64,000 bases of DNA from Niebla homalea (Eukaryota > Ascomycota > Lecanoromycetes > Lecanorales > Ramalinaceae). The position numbers and the translations under genes are program-made. This document shows, one piece after another, positions 56,104 through 64,000 of the stretch (position 1 is the stretch's first letter; the number at the start of each line of letters is the position of its first letter). Where the stretch lies: contig JAHGAU010000021.1 of the NCBI GenBank assembly GCA_019925105.1, positions 372,001-436,000 of the forward strand. Direction: 5' to 3'. Under the pieces are notes generated by a model. The model did not search any database. It had not been told where the DNA came from and saw only the letters and a list, made by a program, of their open reading frames with translations.

Positions 56104-57486
56104 TCATTTCGTTGGTTTGACTACTGCAGAGCCTGCGCTCTTCAACCGACCGAGATCCTGCTCGATGATGCCTCTCTTCTTTCTCACCCATTCTTCCCTC
56201 TTCATGATCTGGTCCTCCATGGTCTTCGCCGCCCGCCGCTTTTGCTGCCGAGCGTTTCGTAATCGGTCCATGACATCTCGGAACCCATCCAACAGCAGAT
56301 CTCCACATTCCTCGTACTGCTCAATGGTGAGGGACGAAAAGAAACCGCGTGCGCGTGCCTGACGGTCCTTATGATGTTTATCATGATATATCTGTTGCAA
56401 ACGCTCAGGCAGTGCCAGCTCGGAACTGGGCAGATCGTGTTGGGCCAGCATCTTCGCAGCTCCAGGGAAGTGGTCAAAGGACTCGTCCTTGAGCTGCTGA
56501 TAATTCATATCCGCCAAGTGATTTATACTGTAATCTAAGTCACCAGATCTCTTCAAGTTGCGGGTGCGGGCCTGAGGCGGACTTTGACCGCCATCGCTGA
56601 TGCTGTTACCTATCGAGTCGGTCGGGCTACCGTTAGAGCTCAACGTATGTGCTACCTTGGTCGGACCTTGCTGGTGGGAATGTTGACGTGCATGCGGCTC
56701 GATTCGTTCTTGGTATGTTTGCTGGGTTAGGATTTGGGCTGGGGAAAGGAGTTGTTTGGCAGCAATGGCGCCCACGCTGTCTTGCCACGTGGGCGGGCGT
56801 TGACGGTCCTTGAGCAATTGCGCTGCTCTAGACTCCTTGGTATCGGGCAAGGGTTTCGATGTGCCTAGCAGCGAATCTTTGTGCCTTTGTTTTGAGCTGT
56901 CCTTTCCATAGCCATCCCACTGTTCTCCGCTGCCATGGTAGCGATCATTTTCCGCCACAGATCTGCTTCTACGTCTCCTTATATCCTCCTGCGCATCACG
57001 CGGCCGGAGCGCAAGATGCTTGTTCAAAGCGGGTGACAATGCTGGAGATTCATTTTCTTCATACAATGATGATTGATCCATATCGAAAACACTGGCAGAG
57101 GTGCGAACATGGTTAGGCAGATTGTCTGTAGTGGCGGATCGTAGAGGTTGAGGTCGGTAAGAATGGTCTTGATCGAAGCTGTTGCTGCCTTGGTAGTCGT
57201 TACTGGACGTATCACATCCATCGTTTTTCATAAGGGCGGGGTGCTGCCAATTCCCTGGTTCAGCGTCGTTGAATCTGGAGTAAAGAGGCCGTGAGCCTTG
57301 CTGGTCTCCAAGTCTGTTCGCCATCGACTGAGACTGCGACTTTTGAGGAAGGGGGGGCGAAATGGAATAATTCATGGACTGCATCTTGCTGCTGCTCTCC
57401 TCGAAGGAGGGACTCGTGCTGGCTCCTGCCGAGACTTCGTCTTTGAGATAGCCTCGACCGTTGAGGAATGAACGAATTGCTGTCAT
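56104..57486 (-). CDS. ECM11-domain protein
   Basis: Uninterrupted frame of 460 residues, ATG 57486 (MTAIRSFLNGRGYLKDEVSA). Residues 1-310 are disordered (Ser, Gln, Asp, Arg). The C-terminal 140 residues form a predicted helical domain: LDYSINHLADMNYQQLKDES, FPGAAKMLAQHDLP, ERLQQIYHDKHHKDRQARAR, FFSSLTIEQYEECGDLLLDG, then KTMEDQIMKREEWVRKKRGI. This matches the Ecm11 C-terminal domain family. In budding yeast Ecm11 acts with Gmc2 in meiotic synaptonemal complex assembly; whether the filamentous relatives do the same is not established. No introns evident. Confidence 0.75.
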   Translation of the reverse strand: MTAIRSFLNGRGYLKDEVSAGASTSPSFEESSSKMQSMNYSISPPLPQKSQSQSMANRLGDQQGSRPLYSRFNDAEPGNWQHPALMKNDGCDTSSNDYQGSNSFDQDHSYRPQPLRSATTDNLPNHVRTSASVFDMDQSSLYEENESPALSPALNKHLALRPRDAQEDIRRRRSRSVAENDRYHGSGEQWDGYGKDSSKQRHKDSLLGTSKPLPDTKESRAAQLLKDRQRPPTWQDSVGAIAAKQLLSPAQILTQQTYQERIEPHARQHSHQQGPTKVAHTLSSNGSPTDSIGNSISDGGQSPPQARTRNLKRSGDLDYSINHLADMNYQQLKDESFDHFPGAAKMLAQHDLPSSELALPERLQQIYHDKHHKDRQARARGFFSSLTIEQYEECGDLLLDGFRDVMDRLRNARQQKRRAAKTMEDQIMKREEWVRKKRGIIEQDLGRLKSAGSAVVKPTK

Positions 57487-58091
57487 GTTGGGTGTAAGTA
57501 ATAAGCCAAAATATTGTCATCAATGATCAGGGTTTGCGTGCTACGCAAATGACTATGAATGAAAGAAAGACGACAGCCGGCTGGTCGCGAAAGAAGAAGA
57601 GTGGCAAGAACGAGCAGCGCCCACGACCACAAGACGTACCCAGTACGATGGTGAAGGCGCAGGGAGAGGAAGAGGGAGAGATCGAAAAGTGGCGAAGGAG
57701 GCGGGTAGCATATAATCAATGGGAGTCAGCCGATAGTGCAGGGAAGGAGCTGCACTGTGCTGCGGTCTGCCGGCCGAGCGGTTGGAGAGTTATCCAGGAG
57801 TCTGGTAGGTGTAGAGCGAGAACGGGTGAGAGAAGAGGATGGGGGAAAGGCCTCAACAACGACCTGCTTCATGTTCGGGCTAGAGATGTCGAGATAGCCG
57901 TGGCGAAGTCCACTCTGATCGCATTCGACCATTCCTATTGTCTACTCAAAGCGCTCCCCAAGGACAAGAATGAGATTCATGAACATACTAGTGTGCAGGG
58001 GTGAGACAATTAGAGAGCGGCATAAGGTACCTTCTTCCCCTGACGCGATGTCTAGCGTGGCATAGCGCCTTTTTGGTGGTGTGCATCAGTG
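57487..58091. other. Upstream region of the ECM11-domain gene
   Basis: Promoter side of the minus-strand gene, bounded on the right by the inverted-repeat element. An open plus-strand frame at 57534-58004 (156 codons) is very Arg/Glu-rich, overlaps the presumed promoter and has no domain, so it is not called as a gene. Confidence 0.5.
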
Positions 58092-58556
58092 CATTTAGCG
58101 CGAGCAAGTTGCTTGAGAATCCTTGGCATTACTTTTTGCGCGCACCCACTTTAGTGGTTTAAATCGATATTATTTATAAACCTTTAATATTTTATGTTCT
58201 CGGTCGCAAATAATTCCTTTATATTACTATATATATACTGTTAAGTTTTACTTATATTTTTAACTATAACGTAGTAATAAAGGGTATTAAAAAAAAGTCC
58301 ATTTTAAACCTAAAGATTAAAAGCGGAATTTATCCGTAATAGATTTTATCCGTAAATAAAGACCCTTTTCTTACTTAATATTATTAAGTTTAAATTTATA
58401 AAACTTATATAAATCGATTCCTTAATATATATATACTTATTACAGTTAATAGCTCCATATTTAACGTGTTATTCGTGGAGTTGGTATAAGCTACTAGAGG
58501 GGGTGCGCGCAAAAAATAATGCCAAGGATTCTCAAGCAACTTGCTCGCGCTAAATG
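58092..58556. mobile_element. MITE-like element with about 65-bp terminal inverted repeats
   Basis: The left end (58092-58158) and the right end (58491-58556) are inverted copies. They share CATTTAGCGCGAGCAAGTTG, then CTTGAGAATCCTTGGCATTA, then (after one C/T difference) TTTTTGCGCGCACCC, with a few further differences towards the inside. The 330-bp interior is almost pure A/T and has no open frame. No clear target-site duplication was found: flanks are ATCAGTG on the left and AGATGAT on the right. The size, long inverted ends and lack of coding capacity fit a non-autonomous DNA element, with its interior perhaps degraded by RIP. Confidence 0.8.
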
Positions 58557-59575
58557 AGATGATACAAGTTCATCCACCTCGCGCCATTAATTTGCTCGCA
58601 TAATAATTCACCTTTCGATTCTCTATCAGCCATCATCCAAATATAACCTATCTAGCCCGTGTCCATCCTGACCAAGGTATCATAGGTGTTGTGGTCATGA
58701 TGACGGTTGACCTCCGCCAAGCGTAGGATTGTTCCACAAGGAGATATTGTTTCTATCATAGCCGCCTCCACTCTTTCGAGCCTGTCCAAACCAAAGTTGT
58801 GCACGATCGACAGTCATCCGAGGTTTGGGATGGTTACGAGCAGTAATATAATTTCTACCTTGACGCCCATGGATTTGTCCGATACTGTTGTAGCGGGCTA
58901 TGTTTGAACACCTACGCGCCGGAAATAGCCCTGCACCCACATATTGAAAGGCATGCAGGAGCATAGCAAGATGATCAGGACAATCATAGGTGGGCTGATA
59001 CGTAGAAGAGTCTCTGTATTTGTTATTTTCTAGGCACATGAAATTAACGGCATTATAAGCTGTTGATCGCTAACAACGTTGGGTGCTCAACGCCCCGGTT
59101 AGTATCCTCTTTTCTTGCAAAATTCCTAGCCTTGTTAAGACTGGGGTAGCAGCGGAACTCGTTTGAGCAGTATCCTCCGCAGGCTGGACGCATCCTGTAC
59201 TAATACATCGATTAGTCTGGCTGCTCTTTTGGTAGCCTATGGGTGTTCTTTGCAGGCTGAACTATTCGCGCTTCAAATCCTCTATACTGCTCTCACTTTT
59301 CAGTGTCATACAAATAATTGCAGCTGTCTACGCTAGCTACGTCGTCTCCACCTGCACCAGGAGGCGCAGTATGTCAGTGAGGGTCATCGTCGATCGGACG
59401 GGTTCCTCTATCCCCGCTTCTCAAGGCCAGCCACATTTGATTGGAGTAATGCTGCGAGATTTAGGCTTAGAAGGGTTCTCGCCTCCTGCAAAAATAATTG
59501 CAACGTATACGCGCCAAGATCAAAGACCCCTTCACCATCAAGATATCTTTAACCCCTTACTACGATCTTAAATAA
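58557..59575. other. GC-normal island between AT-rich blocks, no confident gene
   Basis: About 1 kb of normal composition caught between the inverted-repeat element and the AT-rich block. Two frames have ATG starts: minus 58695-59039 (114 codons, basic, Gly/Asn-rich end) and plus 59239-59571 (110 codons, one hydrophobic stretch SILLSLFSVIQIIAAVYASY). Neither matches a family known to me. They may be remains of an older gene or element. Confidence 0.45.
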
Positions 59576-59878
59576 AGAAGATTTTGGTATTAAAAATGTT
59601 TATTAAAAATTATTCTACATTTTTTTTACTAAGAATTTTCTCTAAAACCCATTTCTTATAACTGTAAAGGTAACGCCAGGCTGCTTACGTTACAATTATT
59701 TTTGTAGGAGACGAGGGGTTCACCCCTTAACCGGACAAACCCCCTAACCGGAAACGCTAAACCCGATTTGGATTGCTTTTTTCCCCCTTTTTTCTCTCTT
59801 GGTCTTCAACCCACTTATTACATCCATATTACTCTATAAATAAACTTACAGACCGTTAGTCAGTGGGTTTTAGATAGC

Positions 59879-59949
59879 CTCACCCTTACCCTTACCCTCA
59901 CCTTCACCCTCCCCCTTACCCTCACCCTCCCCCTCACCCTCACCCTCCC
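59879..59949 (+). repeat. CCCTTA/CCCTCA hexamer-like tandem repeat
   Basis: About twelve units of a degenerate six-base motif (CCCTTA, CCCTCA, CCTTCA, CCCTCC, CCCCCT). It resembles but does not equal the usual fungal telomere unit CCCTAA. It lies inside the AT-rich block and is followed by weaker related units (CCCTTGAGCA, CCCTTAAGCA) to about 60035. It is read as a simple-sequence satellite; an eroded internal telomere array is possible. Confidence 0.7.
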
Positions 59950-60711
59950 GATAAATAATAAAATAAACCCTTCAGCAAGCCCTTGAGCACACCCTTAAGC
60001 AAGCACTTCCGCATTTATCCGCAAGCCCCTCCGTAAACCTTTTAACATAAGGCAACGGCTCATCTTCTTATACCTTTACCGCTATATGTTTAAAACCGCT
60101 GCGTTTTAATTGGAGAACTTAAGTAATAAATAAGTCCTTCTGTAAGCCATTAGTATTTAAACCCTTTAATATAAGGTTATACCTGATCCTTATATACCTT
60201 TACCGCGATAAGCCTTAAATTATCGCGCTTTAATAAAGGGCCGAATCATTAGACTAACTCCGCTGGCGGCACGCCGGCGGGACTTATTATAAGCATGCTG
60301 GCTCATAAGGGCTACTGGGTGTTCCACCTGCTAGATGGACCATAAGTATTGCGGTGTCAATATATAAACGAGACACTCGGGTTATCTATCCCGGTTAGTA
60401 ATTATAAGGGGTAAGGTGGCTTACTACATATTAATAAAAGGCCTTTTTTAATTAATATTCATACTTTTACTCTTTATAGTTATTCTTTCAATTAATATAT
60501 ACTTTTATAATCTTATTTTAAGTACGGCCCTTATTATAAGAATAATTATTAATTTTTCTTATAATTATATATAAATATAACTGTTTTTTAACTAAAACTT
60601 TAAAATTTTAATTTTTACCGGAACTAATAAGTTTTATAATATATATTAAGATAAAAATTAAAGGATAATAAATCCCCTTAATCAATAATAATTAATTCTA
60701 TATAAGACTTT

Positions 60712-60872
60712 TGTCACGAGAAATGCGGTATGCATAAAGTGAGTGGGTGTAATATGTATAATAAGTAGCTATCTAGCTATGAAGGTGGGAAATATAAGTG
60801 TGCGCGCCAAGCACCGGAACAAGGTAAGCCCGCTCTGTGTTAAGGGATCCTCCCAAGGTCCATACCGTGACA
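60712..60872. repeat. Left LTR
   Basis: 161-bp terminal repeat of the compact LTR element, beginning TGTCACG and ending CCGTGACA; GC-richer core near GTGCGCGCCAAGCACCGGAA. It matches the right copy apart from transitions and one indel. Confidence 0.88.
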
Positions 60873-62118
60873 ATATGCCCACAAAAAAGAGAAAAAAGCG
60901 ACGTCTACGTCGCACCATATCCACCACAAAACACCATGGATTTTAATATACTCGGTAATAAAGGTGACCGAGGGGAAGCTCCGAGTGTATGGATAACGTT
61001 ATTTGAATATATAATTATAGAGAAATAAAGGGTGGTGAGATCGCATATTGAAAAACCGAAAACCGAAAAAGGGTACAAGCCGAGCAATTCTCGTAATCTA
61101 CCCGGGAAATAATCGTGGATTTAAGGATTGCAATTAAGCTGAATCGCTTAAAAATGTGATTTCCGAGGTATTACCGTGGTCGTAATATACTTAGTCCTTA
61201 CTCTTAAACCCGCAATTGACCTTATAATACTTAATAACATCTAAGAGCTAGGTATACTTAAAGTTAATAATTCCAATATAATAATCGGTATAAACGACTT
61301 TATATATAACTTTATTATCTTTAAGCTCGTATTTAAAATTATTTTAAGTTAGAGTGAAATGTGGTAGACGGTAAAATAAAAAATCGTTATTAAAAGTATA
61401 TTATCTCTAATAAAGAAATATAAGCTTATTTTTAAGGCTTTTTATCCCAGCTCTTATAACGTCTTTTTTATTTTTATCCACTATATTTAAATATATTTTA
61501 CTTAAAGGCTTACTTTATAATTTAACCTAAGGCCTTTATTTTAACTTTAAAGTAAACTTTTAAGGTAAAGGTAAGCGAGCAGATAACTTCACTTACAATA
61601 ATAATAAAGTAGATAAATTCAAGGGTATTATACTCAACTTGGGTATAAATCTGTTGAAGAAATCTTGAAGTATTATACGGGGTAATACTCGCGGTAATAA
61701 CACTTAAGGTATCATCGATTTGGTAAAAGGAGTAATAAGAGATTTAAGAAATATAAATCTTATATAAAGGTTATAGATAGTAAAATAGGATTTAAGTAAT
61801 TTCAGCTAATCAATAATGAGCTTATTAATAATAGTATTAATAATAAAGTCCTGGATGTTGTAAATAAGGTTTAAGCTATTAATAAAATAAATTTAATTAA
61901 TTTAAAAGTTAATAAATATGATAGTAATAAGGATAAAGCTAAGGCCGAGTTTAATAAAGCTCGTAATAAAATAATTACGATATAAGATATTTAATTAAAG
62001 ACTCCGCTTAATAATAAGGGATTAAATGGATAAGCTATAACGTAGCCACCTTAACTCAAGGCAGTAAAGGTTATACTCGATCTATAGTAACAGCTAGACA
62101 TTAGCTATTACTACCATT

Positions 62119-62278
62119 TATCACGAGAAATACGGTATACATAAAGTGAGTGGGTGTAATATATATGATAAGTAGCTATCTAGCTATAAAGGTGGGAAAT
62201 ATAAGTGTGCGCGCCAAGCACCGGAACAAGGTAAGCCCGCTCCGTGCCAAGGGATCCTCCCAAGTCCATACCGTGACA
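62119..62278. repeat. Right LTR
   Basis: 160-bp copy of the left terminal repeat. Differences from it are G/A or C/T changes (for example the first TG is TA) and one G fewer near CCCAAGTCC. It is followed at once by the ACTTT target duplication. Confidence 0.88.
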
Positions 62279-63072
62279 ACTTTATAAAAAAGAAATAACT
62301 TAAATGTTTTTTTAAAGAAATTAAAAAATATATAACCGGACCCAGAATATAACTAAAAATAAAACCTTAAATCCTTATTATTTTAAATATTAAGAATATA
62401 CTTTATATTTCTGTTACGGATACTCGTTACGGATACGAGCCAGGCAAGCCATACGCGGCCATGCGCCAAGGCACTAGGGCTTAAAGGGGTATAGCGGCTT
62501 AGCGTAATCCTGTAATTCTCGTACGTAATATAGCTAAATAGCAACTTAAGTAGTTACCACTTTATACCCATTAATTATACCGTAATAGAATAATAGTAAT
62601 AATAAGGTTCTAATCTTAATTACGTTATTATACGTAAATAACTTTAACTATAAGTTATACTGAAGCTCCGAAATAAAGGAAATAAAAAGGCATTTAATAC
62701 ATTAAGAGTACGCCGGGCTTATAACCCGGAAGACTATAATTAAAACCGGATTAACTTATTAAACTGTAATGGACGCAATGTATGTGTGGGTAATGGGTAT
62801 ATTCTATCTGATTTATAAATCTCCACTAGGGATGCTATATATAAATATAAAATAGTATCTTAGCCTTAGGATAATAATATCCTATTCTTAATATCTTATT
62901 ATCCTTAATATTTTATTATTATTTATACGTATCCGTTATAAGTCCCCTTAAATAATATTAAAGGATACGTTTTCGTATCTTATTCTTTATATTATAAATA
63001 AATATACCTTAAACTTTATCCTTTTAAGATAACGTTAATAAGTTTATCGACCTTCTTAAAGAAGAAAACAAT

Positions 63073-63175
63073 AAACGTATTGTCACGGTGTGAGGGCTGA
63101 GGTGTGAGGGATGCGATGCTGATAGCCAAGAGCTGAGTCAGTACGCTAAGCCTAATAAAGCCTAGCGTATGCTCT
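63073..63175. repeat. GC-richer island, possible end of another LTR element
   Basis: A roughly 100-bp island begins TGTCACGGTGTGAGGGCTGA in AT-rich DNA. TGTCACGG equals the terminal inverted motif of the nearby LTR element. It also contains the imperfect palindrome CGCTAAGCCT / AAGCCTAGCG (about 63140-63165). The partner repeat, if any, lies outside the window, so this is only a candidate. Confidence 0.35.
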
Positions 63176-64000
63176 TTATATACTTATATATATGCTATAC
63201 TATAGATTTCTTTATATAGTTAAAATTCAGTTATATTTACCCTTACTTTTATTAAGTTTTTAATATAATTTTAACTATCTTTTTTAAGAGACGGGCGTTA
63301 ATCGAATTATATAGAATTATTACTAAATCCTAAGTAGAAAATTTAATAATTTATTAAAGCGGGTATTATTAAGTAAAAATATATTTTAAGATTATAATAA
63401 GATCCAACTTAAAAGCTTAATTTAAGTAAGCGGGTTATAATATTAATAATAACTTTAATTAAGAGACGTTAAAAAAGACTATATAAATATTAATACCAAT
63501 AATAATAAGAAAACTATTCCCGACCTTAAAGTAACGCACACCGGGAAATTACTTTTAAAATAAGTCTAAAAATAAAAGCGATAATAACGATCTTAAAGGC
63601 TTATAATAGTATATATTTATACTTAAGAAAAACCGATATAAAAAAGAGAAGAGACAATATATATTAAACGTAAATAATATAATTATAATAATAAAACTAA
63701 TTAATAATAAGAACTAAATACTTTACGTTAAAAACTTAAAAGATCTTAAGAAATCCGTTAATTATAACTTATAAATATAAATAAACGTTATTAAGCATAT
63801 AATTAACGTTAATTTATCGCTATAGAATAAGGTAAATATATTTACTTTAAATATAATAAAAGCAAAAAGTTAAATTACGGGAAATAAAAAAGCAAAGAGG
63901 TATATGGATAAAATTATTTAAAAAATATTAAAAGCCCTTAAAGAATCGATATTAATTACGTAAAACGTAAAGATTAATTTCTCCTTATTAAAGGATAACT

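Larger units (their letters stand above)
60712..62278. mobile_element. Compact non-autonomous LTR retroelement (TRIM-like)
   Basis: Two direct repeats, 60712-60872 (161 bp) and 62119-62278 (160 bp), flank 1246 bp. The left copy starts TGTCACG and ends CCGTGACA, the TG..CA form with short inverted ends expected for LTRs; the right copy starts TATCACG (one G to A change). ACTTT stands directly outside both ends (60707-60711 and 62279-62283), a perfect 5-bp target duplication. The copies differ at about ten sites, all transitions, plus one missing G. The interior has no open frame above about 67 codons and no reverse transcriptase or integrase motif, so the element must have relied on a helper. 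No primer-binding site or purine tract was identified. Orientation cannot be set. Confidence 0.88.
59576..64000. repeat. AT-rich, RIP-like block with no genes
   Basis: Composition shifts sharply near 59575 to TA-rich sequence packed with TTA, TAA and TATA words and stops in all frames, up to the window end. Only short GC-richer islands break it (59.88-59.95, 60.25-60.42, 60.71-60.95, 62.12-62.28, 62.44-62.52 and 63.08-63.17 kb). The LTR copies inside differ almost only by transitions. This is the usual look of RIP-mutated transposon DNA in a filamentous ascomycete, as found near telomeres, centromeres or in gene-poor compartments. Confidence 0.85.

Noticed and set aside
57534..58004. 156-codon plus-strand frame upstream of the ECM11-domain gene
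   Set aside because: Arg/Glu-rich composition reflects a purine-rich promoter strand; no domain, and it covers the presumed promoter of a well-supported gene.
58695..59039. 114-codon minus-strand frame in the GC island
   Set aside because: No family match; basic and Gly/Asn-rich, next to transposon remains; kept only as a remark in the island entry.
60743..61087. Short frames overlapping the left LTR
   Set aside because: 60-67 codons, Lys/Arg- and Ile-rich, spanning LTR and AT-rich interior; expected by chance.
60712..62278. CRISPR-like or tandem-array reading of the 161-bp repeats
   Set aside because: Only two copies, with TG..CA ends and a matching 5-bp flank; a eukaryotic retroelement explains all of it.

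Overview
The window looks like nuclear DNA of a filamentous ascomycete (Pezizomycotina, most likely Dothideomycetes; the class is inference). The evidence is single-copy eukaryotic housekeeping genes split by many short introns (mostly 49-130 bp, GT..AG), typical fungal families (a Pth11-like rhodopsin-domain receptor, a CYSTM peptide, C2H2 regulators, an ECM11-domain protein), and an AT-rich right end whose repeats differ almost only by transitions, as expected from repeat-induced point mutation (RIP). Many reading frames had to be assembled across introns, so exon limits given here come from reading splice sites and family conservation by eye.

Left to right. 1-347: the start of an unknown minus-strand gene cut by the window edge. 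1.4-4.0 kb: STT3 (oligosaccharyltransferase). 5.9-8.0 kb: a C2H2 regulator with a frameshift. 9.3-10.0 kb: a CYSTM peptide gene. 10.0-15.2 kb: a 5.2-kb stretch without a gene. 15.2-17.3 kb: a second C2H2 regulator. 20.1-21.0 kb: the decayed remains of a zinc-binding dehydrogenase. 22.0-23.0 kb: a PEBP-family protein, divergent from a dynamin-related GTPase (DNM1-like, 23.4-26.0 kb). 26.8-29.3 kb: a monothiol glutaredoxin and the mitochondrial thiamine pyrophosphate carrier. 29.4-33.0 kb: an unknown protein divergent from the PP2A B-type subunit. 35.1-36.6 kb: a YEA4-like UDP-GlcNAc transporter. 38.3-43.0 kb: MMS19 divergent from MTD1. 43.6-46.5 kb: a Pth11-like receptor and RPF2. 47.9-50.9 kb: an EF-hand MscS channel. 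51.7-53.9 kb: EMC3 divergent from SPC2. 54.5-57.5 kb: an unknown protein, a possible small gene and an ECM11-domain protein.

From about 58.1 kb the character changes. A 465-bp element with about 65-bp terminal inverted repeats (MITE-like) is followed by about 1 kb of ordinary composition. From about 59.6 kb to the end the DNA is very AT-rich and has no credible gene. Inside it are a CCCTTA/CCCTCA-type tandem repeat, a complete 1.57-kb non-autonomous LTR retroelement (60712-62278; 161- and 160-bp LTRs, 5-bp target duplication ACTTT) and two more GC-richer islands that may be further element ends.

The genes are mostly unlinked housekeeping functions. STT3, EMC3 and SPC2 all act in making membrane and secreted proteins at the ER, and EMC3 and SPC2 share a 310-bp divergent promoter. 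Four otherwise intact genes (the first C2H2 regulator, glutaredoxin, MMS19, the Pth11-like receptor) are each broken by what looks like one missing base in or next to a short homopolymer. This points to under-called homopolymers in the assembly more than to four real pseudogenes. I found no convincing new biological system; the most distinctive item is the compact LTR element with its RIP-mutated LTRs.
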